Part shown: piece after piece, positions 10,481-22,239 of the stretch
Layout: each line of letters starts with the position of its first letter
Numbering within the stretch: position 1 is the first letter of the stretch
Made by a program: the position numbers and the translations under genes
Assembly (NCBI GenBank): GCA_017979445.1
Contig: CM030713.1
Location: 24,039,163-24,103,162, forward strand
Direction of reading: 5' to 3'
DNA length: 64,000 nucleotides
Origin: Akebia trifoliata
Lineage: Eukaryota > Streptophyta > Magnoliopsida > Ranunculales > Lardizabalaceae
The notes under the pieces: model-generated
The model's database searches: none
The model's input: only the letters and a program-made list of their open reading frames with translations
What the model was told of the DNA's origin: nothing

Positions 10481-13337
10481 TTTTGATACTACAACTTCAA
10501 TTCAAAACTTTTTTTCTCCAAAATTACTAACCACTAATCTCTTTTCTTTTTTTTTGTAAGGTAAAATATTTCTAATCTACTTTCTTAATCAAGAAAATAA
10601 GACACAAAAACATCAAAATAAATTTTTGAAAAATCTAAATCTTCTTATGTCATCCATGTCATGCACTGGATGGAATGGTCCCAAAGAGTTTGGAGTTTAA
10701 GGAAATTTTTTGATGTCTGGGTTGAACCCTGCTAACTAGATGGAATGTGTCCATTGAAAGGCTTGATGGACACTGACTCATGGTTGTGATGGTCCCATTT
10801 TGATATTTTTTTAATCAAAAGAATATATTGAAAAGAGGATAAGGAATCCTAAAAAAAAAATACAAGAGCAAAGAAAAATTATGGTTGTATTTGACTAGTA
10901 GACAATTTTCATTTTTTACAATGAAGAGTTCTAAGTAGGGAGATTCCATAAGATTTTAGTCCTGATTTAGACCCGGTTTGGATACAATTAGAGCATGCTT
11001 ATATCTACCTATTTTTTTTTATTACTTTTGAAAGTAGAAAAGTAAAAAATTGTTTGTTTGAATTTATTTTAAATAATTATTATTCTTATTAAATATGACA
11101 GTATACTTTCGCTTCTTGAAGAAGCAAGTAAACAATACTCAATGAAAACTAAATTAAAATAAAATGAAAAAAATGAAAAAACAGAAGAAAAAAAATGAAT
11201 GAGAATGAGACTAAAGTTTGACTCGCCCCGAACTAGTGCTCTCGATCTTTAGTGATTATCTCTCAGGATATAACGATCTCCTTCTTGTGAAAGTAGCACT
11301 TCAAACCACAAGAACAACGAAACAAATATGATTTGCACATTCTCTCTATGAAACTAGTGTGAAGAATGATTAAGAAAAATTCTAAGAAAAATACAATGAA
11401 GGATGGACTAAACACCTATTCATGGAGGGACATGACTGTTTAAAAGATACATAACTCTTTGAAAAGATATTGTAACTATTACCATTTAATACACATTTTA
11501 AAGGGGTACATAACTCTTGAAAAATATACATTTAATACACTTAGAAAATGTACATTTAATATAACTCTTTAAAGAGGTACATAATTCTTGGAAAGGTATT
11601 GCAACTTTTAATAATTTTCTCTACACATGATTATTATGAATAGGTTTCGTAAGTACCCATGTGATTTTTGGTATGAATCCAAATTTTGAGACAAATCCAA
11701 ACTCTAATTTATAATTCATTATTCCAACAATTACTTTTAAAAAATAAAAAAACTCTAATTTTAAAAAATATATAATAAAAAAAAAATAATTACTTTTTAT
11801 CTTTTAAAATTATTTTATCCTGGAGAAAGTTACTTTTCATCTTCTACCTTCTATCTAAATTGATTCTTAATTTTGTTTATTTATTTTACCTTTTGAAAGT
11901 TATCTGCATTAATTTTTTATTTTAAAAGAGTCGTCCTACAGTTCTCTCTTGGGGTGAGATGAAAAAAATAGATAAAAAGTATTCTCTAATCTCTATGGTC
12001 TATACTCTTGAAAAAACACGTTAAATTCTAAGATTGGTGTGTTATAAGAAAGAAGTCAAACCACGATTGGGACAAGTCTTAGGCCTTAGTTGGTTAGGTC
12101 CATAATTGACAAGCTTGACCCCATGAGCCAACCGGACCATGTTATAAAATTGACTTCCTACTTATTTGATAGTTGATACTTTTGGCATGTTTTTAAATTT
12201 CCTACACATGATGTGTATGTGGTGTGGCTAGTGGGTGTCTCTAGTAGTTTTCCACACGCACATGCTCAGATGAACTTGCACATGGGCAGAACCAGACATG
12301 TACTGTCATGCATATGGGCCAAAAAGTCACTTAATACGTCTAGGCCTAGGCCAAATCATTTGGATCTTTGAACTATAATAAAACTCATACAATTGGCATT
12401 AATTAGTCAGACAAAAATTCTCAAAAATTCATAAAACTCATCATATAACCAATTGATAATCGTTGGATACAATACCATTTTTACCCTTTATTCTCAAATT
12501 TTTTTTTCTAACATATGAAACTCGAGAATAAAATAAGATTTTTAAGGAGATGGAAGATGATGGGTTTTATTAAAAAAAACCCAAAACAACATTTGTACAA
12601 ATTTTTTTCCAATTGAATCCTCATTGAATAATTACCGAATCAAAACTTTTTCTTATCCCAATGAATGATACTCATCGATGAGAAGGTGTCAGTTATCTTA
12701 TTTGGTAATTAAAAGACTATGGGTCAAGATATCGTAGATCCGAGTAAAAATAACACTTAAAACAAGCTTACCAATTAAAAAAAATGACACTTTTACAGAA
12801 AACCACTCATCCCTGCAGTTTTCAAGTATACAGCAATTTCACAAGCTGTGTCTCTCATGCTTTAATATCTGGGAGTTATGTCCATTGTTGGATTGCAATT
12901 GAAAACCCCATCTTAGAATCTACTTCATTTATTTGATAAATAGTCTCATATGAAAAAAAAAAAAAAATTAAAATCTACCCATCACACAACATTCAGATCT
13001 AGCACAGAAACAATTATTATTATATATGAATAATGTAGGTAAAGAAAGAATGTTCTTATTAAATATAATAATATATTCTTGGTATTAGAATTATTAATTA
13101 AGAGATATTACCTACCAACCACCCATTACACACACACACTTACACGGATATCACATTCAGATCCACCACGTTGTGACTTGTGACTTGCGAGAGAAAAAAT
13201 TATTATTATTATTATTATTATAGAAATAATGTCAGAGAGAATGTTATTGTTATATTTATTTATATAAGAATAAATTCTTGGTATTAGAGTGATTAATTAA
13301 CAAAGGGATATCATCATCACGAAGATTTCGTGTAGAC
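10481..13337. other. Intergenic AT-rich DNA without recognisable genes
   Basis: There is no long open frame with protein-family resemblance. Short local repeats occur (TACATAACTCTT units at 11440-11600). Near 12985-13085 and 13150-13300 there are two diverged copies of a segment with ATTCTTGGTATTAGA followed by ATTAATTAA, suggesting an old tandem duplication with an ATT microsatellite (about 13198-13220). Confidence 0.5.
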
Positions 13338-13572
13338 TTGAGCAATCTTCACATCCTTGATTTTTCTCAATATCTTAAAAAAGTATTTATTATTTTATGT
13401 TTTAGGTGTCATTGTTATCATATAATGATATTTTTATGAATCTTAAAAATTATTTACAAGATCATGACACAATGTGAATGGCATCCTTACTTTTTTTTTA
13501 TTCTAAAATATAAAATAATAAATACTTTTAAGGATAAATGTGAAAAATCCAAGATTGTGGAGGTTGGCAATG
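13338..13572. mobile_element. Inverted-repeat element, probable MITE
   Basis: The left arm (CTTGATTTTTCTCAATATC, then AAAGTATTTATTATTTTAT) is repeated inverted at the right end (CTTGGATTTTTCACATTTATC, then AAAAGTATTTATTATTTTA, read on the minus strand). Arms are about 65 bp with about 100 bp between them. I did not find a certain target duplication, so class and exact ends are open. Confidence 0.55.
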
Positions 13573-14507
13573 TTATCCATTAATTAAATACAACTTGGTG
13601 AAAATTAGAGATATTATTTCTGTGTTTGAACTTGATCACATACAGATTAACTTCAATCTTTCAAAAGAGCTTTAGAAAAATTTCTCAGAGTAACCTAAAT
13701 ACCCTCACCTTCAACTAAAAAACACTTAGTCTCTAATGAAAGACCAAAGTCTGGGAGTATACCATCAAGTTCATACAACACAAGATACCTCTCTAAACCC
13801 AGACTCAGAAACACCCATTAATGGAATATTGTAATTTATAGGTAAATCATTAATCAGGCAATATTATAAGGTAGATACGACCAGATTTTAGAGATAGAAT
13901 ATTTATTTTTTATTTTATTTATTTGTAATATTTCCACAACAGACAGAAATCAATAAAATGAAAAAGTAGATTTTTTTTTTTTTTTTTGGTGTTAATTGAG
14001 AGTACAATATATTAAATTTTGAATAGTAATAAAAGACAAAATAGAGAGTATATTGTACTGTAAAGTGTAAACCATCAACATGAAAATGACACTTTCCTAC
14101 ATTGCCGCTGTGTCTGACCAGTGTACATCAATAATGGGTTAACTACGGAGACAAAAACAGCTAAATTAACTAAGATTATTAGCTTTTATTAAAATGACCC
14201 TCATACGCATGTAAATGTTTCAATGTTCTCTAACCCCATAAATAAATAATATAATAAAATGCACTCAACTGAGAAAGCAGAGTAGCGATCGCTACAAAAA
14301 AAAAAAAAAGTAATTTTCTTTTACTTTTTAAACATTTTTATTATTATTTTTTTTTTTACTTTTTAAAATAAATTTAAACAAGTTTTAACTTTTCAACTTA
14401 AAAAGAAAAAAAAACTTTTTAAGTGTATTCAAATGGATCTCCCATGATTTGTTGTAGAATAAGAAAATCAGCCTTGCCCAACCATTGTTTCCATACTTCA
14501 TCACCAT

Positions 14508-14767
14508 AAAAGCATTATCTCATAAATTTGGGGTTGGTTAAACCAAGCGAACCATGTTTATCCATTCTATGGACTAGAGTTATGTTCTTTGTCACTACTC
14601 CCATCCATGTACTTTTTGAATCTTTCTCTTGTTCTGTTATAAAGCATTATCTTGTAGATTTGGGGTTAGTTAAACGAATCATGTTTGTTCATTCCACGGA
14701 TTAAAGCTATGTTCTCTGTCACTACTTCCATCATGTATTTTTTGAATCTTTCTCTTGCTCTGTTATA
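14508..14767 (+). repeat. Tandem duplication of about 130 bp
   Basis: Copy one is 14508-14640 and copy two 14641-14767. Both run from AAAGCATTATCT to CTTTCTCTTG(T/C)TCTGTTAT and share TTTGGGGTT(G/A)GTTAAAC. They differ by scattered substitutions and small deletions, so the duplication is old. No open frame is shared. Confidence 0.85.
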
Positions 14768-15226
14768 ATCCAAAACAAGAAAAAAAAATAAAAACTTTAC
14801 CCTAAAATTGATTGAAAATTTCCTTGTCAGGTTACAATTCATGAAGTATTAAAAAGAACCCAAATTGCAGTCTGACTACAAATGTTTTTTTCGGTTCGTC
14901 AATAACTTAATAGACAATATCCGAGCTGGGGCCTAGATAATTGTATCCTCACAATTTCGTGATGCTAATTACTTGACAATAACGAAAATCCTGAAGCCGA
15001 CGCATTCAATCAAAATATTTAATATTGTAATTAAATGAATGCAGTTTTCAACTTTCATACCAAGAGATCTCACTAATGTATAAAGCTTTTCCCATCACAG
15101 TTGTAATCGTGGTAATGGTGGCCAACTAACCATGTCAACATTATAATATTAAGATATTAGTAATACATTTCAGTACTTCACCATTAAATCATATTTGCAA
15201 CAAATCTACTAAATCCAAAAGAGCTC

Positions 15227-17496
15227 TCATTGTCCAATTTCTTCGAGCTTTCTAAGAAGTTGCTTTGTATTCGGTCTCAAAAATGGAGAAGGAGAACAAC
15301 AAGCCATTGCCAGCTGAACGAACACGAGCAGACGTTCTTTAGTTATCGGGTTTTGGTGATTACTTTGATTAAGAAGTATATCTGGATGAAATGTATCTGA
15401 GATTCTGTTATCAAGGACTGCATTTCTCATAAAATCGGGCAGATATAGATCCTGATTCGGGGATGGGTTCGCATTAATTGGTTCCTTCTCGGTAAGCAAT
15501 TCAAGCAAGATGACTCCTAGGCTGTAGACATCACTCTCTTTGCTTGCATCTTTCATCTTGATCAGTTCGGGGGCTTTGTATCCCTCATCTGCAGACACTT
15601 CGAGCATTTCTTGGCCCGCAGTTGGATTCAAGAGGAGATGTAGGCCAAAATCTGACACGTAGGGTTGGTAATTCCCATCCAATAATATATTCTTTGACTT
15701 GAGATTTCCATGGATCATGGGTTTTTGCAATCCAGTGTGGAGATGATCTAGGCCTTTAACAATGCCGATGGAGATCTTGTAAATAACAGCCCATTTGTGT
15801 GATTCGCCGTTTCCATCTGTCAGTAAGAAACATAGTTGTTACATTTTAGATGTCTTGGGTAACTTGAAACAGGAATCAAGAATAATAAATCAATTTCGAC
15901 TAAAATATCAAAGAAAGCTTAAAAATAATACCAGAATTGATACCATGGAAAGGAATTCTGAATGCTCAAGAAAGTAAAAGATGCGGACAAAGATTAAAGA
16001 ATGAAGGTTTTCTTTCGTTTCCAAGAAGAAATAATTGTACTATTTTGAAATCAGACGCAATTATACAGAAAGAAGAAACCACGCCAATAAGGAAAAAAAA
16101 TTAAAATGGTTCCAATGGATAATAAATCTAAGTCACAAAAGGCAAATTCAACCCAAAACCAAAATGAATATTATTTCACATTTGATTAACTGAAAGATAG
16201 GTAAACAAAATCTCATACAAAACTCAAAATTTAAGCCCTATTTCAGATTTCCTCTTCAAAATCAAATTAGATATAGAAAAACCAAGATACGAATTTAAAC
16301 AAAAGGAATGCGAGAATCAAGCATCGATCTAAGATGATGAGTAAGAGCATACCTCTAATTAATTGGATAACAAATCAACAAAATACAAACCCAAAGACAA
16401 AATATTCAAAATTTTCTCACTCAAAACTTGAGCTCTATTTTAGATTTTCTCTTCTTGCTCGAACCAGATACAACCAAAAATAAAAAAAAAGCACAGATGA
16501 ATCTAAACAAAAGGAATATGAAAATCAAGCATCGATCTGAAATGATGAGCAAGAGAATACCTCCTTATTTGGATAATAAATCAACGAAATACAAAACCCA
16601 AAGACAAAAAATTCAATTTTTTCCACTTTCACAATTGGTTAACTAAGAGATGGGTTTTAGAAGGAAAAAAGAAAAGAAAAGAAAAACTCATCCAAAACTC
16701 AAAAACCAACTCTATTTTGGATTCCATTTAAAGAACCAGATACAATCTAAACAAAGGAGTGCAAGAATAAAGCTTTCATCAAGATGTAATGATGAGTAAA
16801 CATCTTTCTCTCTCATCATCTAAATAGTACAATTCTGTATTAAAACTAAATTCAGTAAAGATTTCAATTTTCCCCAATCAATCACAATTTCATTTCTTCT
16901 TAGGTAAAAAGAACTGAACCCCATTTCCTCTAAACAACAACAAACAACAGAAAAAACATACTATAGGGCATCTAACAAAAACAGTAAGCGAAAATGCAAA
17001 AAATACCTCTAATGAACTGAGCTAGATTTCCGCGAATATAGAACCGATGAACAAGAAGCTTCTCCCCTCTCGGCCCAGCGTAAAAAGCTCGAAGAGGCAC
17101 CAGATTGGGATGTCTAATCAACCCTAGAATCTGAATAAAAGGTAGATTTTCTTTCATCCTCCTTGAACAAGCAGGACGAATGAATCGAAGCAACGCCACC
17201 GAATTGTTCTTCTCTAAAACCGCTTTGTACTGAGTTCCGTAGCTAGATTTCCCAACTACTTCACCTGGAGCATCCAAGATATCATGGATGGTCAGATTCT
17301 CGCCACCTGGAAAACTGATCAAATCTTCCGGTTCGAGCTCGCGTTCTTCTTCATTATCGAAGGTTCCCATCTCCCCAGACTGATCTTTTGCGGGGTTTTT
17401 ACGGTAGAAGTAGATCAGTATCACACATAACAGAATGATGAGAGCAGTTGCAGAGATTGAGCTTAGAATGATTATGATTGTTTGATTTTGTTCCAT
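15227..17496 (-). CDS. Membrane-anchored receptor-like pseudokinase without ectodomain
   Basis: Two exons, 17007-17496 and 15227-15816, join at a phase-1 GT/AG intron and give 359 residues. A short N-terminus leads into a transmembrane helix (about residues 6-30), then an acidic juxtamembrane stretch and a kinase-like fold. The fold is like those of leucine-rich-repeat receptor-like kinases, but no LRRs precede it. Key catalytic positions are altered. The usual VAIK lysine is Arg104 (VALLR), the glycine loop is weak (VVGKSSYGTQYKA, about 80-91), and the HRD motif is HGN (199-201), losing the catalytic aspartate. DFG (219-221) and YKAPELI are kept. I infer a signalling scaffold rather than an active enzyme. 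The frame is open throughout, so it is likely functional. The gene could also be described as a kinase-like protein of the TMKL1 type, but I am not sure of the orthologue. Confidence 0.87.
16205..16850. repeat. Roughly threefold tandem repeat inside the pseudokinase intron
   Basis: Three diverged units start near 16205, 16417 and 16684. Each has an ACTCAAAA start, then CTCTATTTT(A/G)GATT or similar, AACCAGATACAA, AAACAAAAGGAAT and GAATCAAGCATCGATCT, ending GATGATGAG(T/C)AA. Unit length is about 210-260 bp. They occupy over half of the 1190-bp intron. Confidence 0.75.
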
Positions 17497-17800
17497 TTCA
17501 AAAGAGTGAAATTGGGGGTTTTGAGCAAGATTGAATCTTTGTTGAAGGTGTGTAATCTTGAAGGATCTTAGACAAAGAAAGGATCAGTTAAATTAGGGAA
17601 ATGTAGTTGTTGGATTTGAGGGTCTTGAAACCTAGAAATTGTTTGAGAAGTTTCTTTTTTGGAAACTGGTTTCATTCTTGCAGAGAGAGAGAGAGAGACA
17701 GAAGAAGAAGAAGAAGAAGAAGAAAGAAAGAAAAGGGAATACTTTTTAATGTAGCAATTCTGATGAGAATCCAATGAGTAGCTGCCACCTGTAAATTTTT
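17497..17800 (-). promoter_or_regulatory. 5' flank / likely 5' UTR of the pseudokinase gene
   Basis: Directly upstream of the ATG at 17494-17496 the minus strand holds a CT/TTC-rich tract (17683-17728 on the plus strand as GA then GAA repeats). Such tracts are common in plant 5' UTRs and core promoters. A CACGTG G-box core lies further up at about 17962-17967. No transcription start can be fixed. Confidence 0.4.
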
Positions 17801-18049
17801 TTATAGTGGCCCAGCAAACTTCTTTATGGAAGATTCTCTCTCAACATGTCACATGGGACCACTGGCCATTAAAATCGGATGGAAGTTATCCATTACAGTA
17901 TATACGCCATCGAGAATATAGAGACATCCAAATTTTTTTCGATCAAAGGAATGCAGTATATACACGTGGCAAAATATTGTTGATGGATCTATAATTAGCT
18001 TAAACAGGAAAAGTTTGATGTCAAGTGCCAACGTCTTTGCAGGACATCA

Positions 18050-19739
18050 TGTAAAAAGAAACCCCTCCCCCTCCACCAGTGTCATTTTTTTTCTAGAAAT
18101 ATAGAAAATTCATTTCTTCTTTCGACTCTCACCAAAAATTAGATTAAAAATAGATGATTTGTTTGGTGAGCTACATTTATGAAAGATATTTTAAATCAAA
18201 GAAATTTTCTGAAAACTTATTTGTTTGAGAGAGAAAAAAAAAAGAAGATAATTATAATTCAAAATACTTTATAATAATTTTAAAAATCGAATTCATGATC
18301 TTTTCTGTGGGGACCATATTTGTCACATTACGCGATAAGGATGTGTGTACTAAAAATAGAAACTAAGATCCAACTTACCTAAATTTATGCAAAATCATAG
18401 ACTGAGAAGTATATCACTAAAGTTAGAACCAAGTCCATGAGGAACGTAAACGCAGAAGAATGGAAACTCACATCTCATCCTGGTAGCACGGTATAGACCG
18501 AGAACATCTAAATAATAGGACATAGAAAATTCAGGAAGATGAAGAATCTAAGAACGACCTACAGACAAATTGAACAACCATTTTTTACATAAATCAATCT
18601 CAGGATATAGACCACAATCACATTAGCAAATTAGGCATGAAGTATACAAACAAAAATCGAGATAAACACCCAAGATCGATTATATCAGAGATAAGCTCAA
18701 GAAAGATTTGAATATGATTTTCAAGACATTATAATTCAGAGATATTTTCATCCACATTTAAAAACTTGCAACACTTACATTTCAAATCCAATCTTACTGA
18801 CATGATAAGTTATTTGCCCAAAATACTTGAGCAAACCTAAAATAACACGATTTTTAAAAGATCACGTAGATCAGTAGCAGAACAACACTTGTCCTGAGAA
18901 CTCCACTATACATGCTAAGTTAGAAATATTAGAGGAAAAGAGGAGCGTTGGGTTGGCAAGATAATAAGACTATGTAACTATATTGTTCATCATCTTCTTT
19001 ACATTCATAAGTTTGTTCATTCTTTCGTAAGATTATACTAACAAGACCGTCAGAGGAATGTTGATAGACCCCACATTGGGGCCTTTATTTCTTACCTTCA
19101 CGACTATTATCATTTAAGAGTCTCGAAGCAGTGAAGAAGTTCCAAATGGTTGTCACCAAGGAGAAGAAATAGAAATAGTGGTATAAAATTTGATAGAAAA
19201 ATGATCCAATCCAATCCCTATCAACAATAGAGAAAAATCGGTCTAAAAAGAAATGATAAAGTCATAATTCAGCAAAGAAAGAGAAGGGATCAATGAATCG
19301 AATAAAGAGGCGGAAAAAATGAGTTTTGAAATCGCTTCGACCCTTATTCCACTAAATAGTAAAAAAAGGGGATCTGATTGGTAAATTGGGGATTTTCTGA
19401 GAATTATGAGTTATCACCTAGTTTAGGTCTAAGAATAAAAAATAACTTCAAAATGGATTGGATCAGTCCACGGATAAGAGAAATGGTAAGGGATCAAATT
19501 ACAGGTTTTGGAAGGTGTAGGCATTGAACCCACCCGAACGAAATGATCGGTCTCTACTACGATCCAAAATTATGATATGGTCAACATACAAAGACTAAAG
19601 TCAAACTAGGGTCCAATCATCATCAATTTATATTGGATTTACTAAACGAATCTTTCGACTAAATTTTTTCCAATTATTTAAATTATTCCTTGAATTTCGC
19701 ACAAAAGAATTTTTTTTGAAAAAACCTTAATTTCACCCC
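18050..19739. other. Gene-free region, probably decayed repeats
   Basis: I see no long open frame and no protein-family match on either strand. The sequence is less AT-biased around 18320-19650 than its flanks and has a transposon-like look, but neither terminal repeats nor duplications could be placed. Confidence 0.4.
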
Positions 19740-20511
19740 ATGTTCTAAAGTTTACGTGACAATATTTGTCAATTAAAAATTCACATATGTAAATATTTTT
19801 CAAATCAGATAAAATGGGAATTTGTGAAAATTTTTCAAATTAAAAAATTATAAATGTAGACTTTATAAATTGGCAATTTATGAAGTTTCTAAATTAGGAA
19901 TATGAAAATTTTCAAATTAGAAATTTACAAATATGAATATTATAAAATAAACACATGAAATTTTCGAATTAGAAAGTCATAAATTTTCATGAACATAAAA
20001 TTTCTAAATTAGAAATTTATGAATATGAATTTTCCCAAATTAGAAAGTTCCAAAAATGAATTTCTTAAAATAGAAGTTATGAATATGAAAATTTCAAAAT
20101 TAGGAAATTATGAAAACACTGCAACTCAACAAATTGACAAAATTCAATATCACACAAAACCACCAAATTAATGAAATATAAATATACATGAATCTCAAAA
20201 TTTGTAAAACTCAATATCATGTAAAATTACCAAATCAGAAAAATATGAACATATATAGATTTCACAATCTGCAAAAATCAATACCATGTAGAATTATTAA
20301 ATCAAGAAAATATAAACATATATGGATCTCAAAATTGGTAAATTATGAACATATTAACAAATCCATGAATTGGAGATTCATACATGTCAAATTTCTAAAT
20401 TGGGAACATAGTAAACACATAACAAATCAGTAAATCGAGAATTCATACACATACGTAAAATTCTTGAATGCTAACGTTAGGAACACGTGACAAATCAATG
20501 AATAAAAAATT

Positions 20512-20574
<63 letters not shown>

Positions 20575-20800
20575 CTTGAATTAAAACATTAAGGACACAT
20601 GGCAAATCAGTGAATCAAAAAATTCATATAAATATAATTCTTGAATCAAAACGTTAGAGACACGTGGCAAATCAATAAATCAAAAAATTCATATATATAT
20701 ATATATATGTAAAATTCTTGAATCAAAACGTTATAGACGTGTGGTAAATCAGTGAATCAAAAATTCATATATATATATATATGTAAAATTCTTGAATCCA
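19740..20800. repeat. Degenerate minisatellite region with an (AT)n block
   Basis: From 19740 to about 20460 there are many imperfect copies of units such as AAATTAGAAATTTATGAATA. A pure AT run fills about 20515-20571. From 20571 to 20810 a unit of about 90 bp recurs at least three times (ATTCTTGAATCAAAACGTTA, then ACGTGGCAAATCA(G/A)T(G/A)AATC, then AAAAATTCATATATATAT). The short open frames here are repeat artefacts. Confidence 0.8.
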
Positions 20801-21059
20801 AAAAGTTATGAATAGGTGATAACCATTATGAACACATTAATGAACGTCAGACAATCATCAACACAAAATACAAAATGAGAAAAAAGGATGAGAAAGAAAA
20901 AATAAATAAATAAACAAAAAAATAATACAATAAAAGAAATCATGATGGTGAAAAAGAAAATAATAATAATGTTAAAAGTCAGACTTACCTCTGAATCGAA
21001 TTGGACTATTTGTTCCTTCAGGTGCAACTCGAATCGATGAAAAAAAAAGAAAAAACAAA

Positions 21060-21385
21060 AGTATTGTTTGCTATTATTGTATATAAAAGAAGAAGAAGGT
21101 TGAAGATGTGTTGTTGGGACGTTTAAGGGAAGAAAAAGATTGAAGATGACTGTGTAGTGGGGCGTTCAAGGGAAGAAGAAGAAAACGATTGAGGGTTGTG
21201 TTGTGAAGAACGTCCAAGAAAAGAAGAGGATTGAAGATGACTATGTTGTAGGGACGTTCAAGGGAAGAAGAAGAAGAAAATGATTGAAAGCTGTGCTATG
21301 AAGGGTGTCCAAGAAAAGAAGAGGATTGAAGATGGTTGTGTTGTGGGGACGTTCAAGGGAAGAAGAAAACGATTAAGGGATGTTA
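21060..21385. repeat. GA-rich minisatellite
   Basis: About five alternating imperfect copies of a unit of about 60-65 bp. Copies contain GATTGAAGATG(A/G)(C/T)T(A/G)TGT, then GGGACGTTCAAGGGAAGAAG or GTCCAAGAAAAGAAGAGG. Copies differ by substitution and GAA-number changes. Confidence 0.75.
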
Positions 21386-21879
21386 CTGGTGTGGGTAACA
21401 AATAGATGTGAGTACTTCCTTATTCACTCTTTTCTGTTTTCTTTCTTCTTCATCCTCTTTTGTTTTTTTCCTTTTGTTGTTGACCCAAGAGAAAGAGAGA
21501 GAATGTGAGAGACATTGGAAGAGTGGTGTCTACTGTTGTGGAGAGTTACAGATGTAGAATTATTATCCAGAAAGAAAGGGAAACGTGGAGAGACTGTCAA
21601 GTAACCAATAACATGGGAGAGAGAGCCCCTGTAGAGAGAGATGTCTAGTCTTTTTTTATAAAAATTAGATGCTATTTTTTCTTCTTTATATATATATATA
21701 TAAATTTTTTTTTCTTTTTACTTCACATTTCTCTTTAGGAGAATTGGAGTGGCGATCTCACATTGCTCTCAACTTAATAGTCATCCATCGCTTATGTCTT
21801 GATTGGTCGATTTTAATTCTATTTTTAATTTTGAATGGTTGTTTTGACTTGAATCTTATGGACCAATTTTGATTTGAAA

Positions 21880-22200
21880 TTTTTATTAGTGGATTAAATT
21901 TTAGTTTTAACTTTTACTGATTGATCAAATTTTTCTTCGAATTTGATTTCATTGATTTTGAATTTTAATTGGTTGATTAACTTTTAATTTGGATTTTTGA
22001 TTTGATTTTGATGAAATTTTACTTTAAATTTTAATTGGTTGATTAATTTTTAATTTGATTTTGATGAAATTTGAATTTGAATTTGATAAAATTTAATTTG
22101 TCAATTACTTTTTAATTCAAATTTAAATTTGATTTTGATGAAATTTTAATTTGAATCTTTAACTTGGTTTTGAATTTTTTAGATTTTCGATGCGCGTAAT
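21880..22200. repeat. T-rich low-complexity repeat
   Basis: There are imperfect repeats of TTTTAATTGGTTGATTAA and TTTGATTTTGATGAAATTT. No coding signal is seen. The tract ends just before the solo LTR at 22240. Confidence 0.6.
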
Positions 22201-22239
22201 CCTATCGATAATTTTCTATCTCGTTTTCCTAAGAATTAA

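Noticed and set aside
19040..19700. Possible organelle-derived insert because of its text style and higher GC
   Set aside because: I could not recognise any plastid or mitochondrial gene in it; left unassigned.
20188..20433. 81-residue open frame
   Set aside because: It lies in a degenerate minisatellite and its protein is itself repetitive; this is a composition effect.
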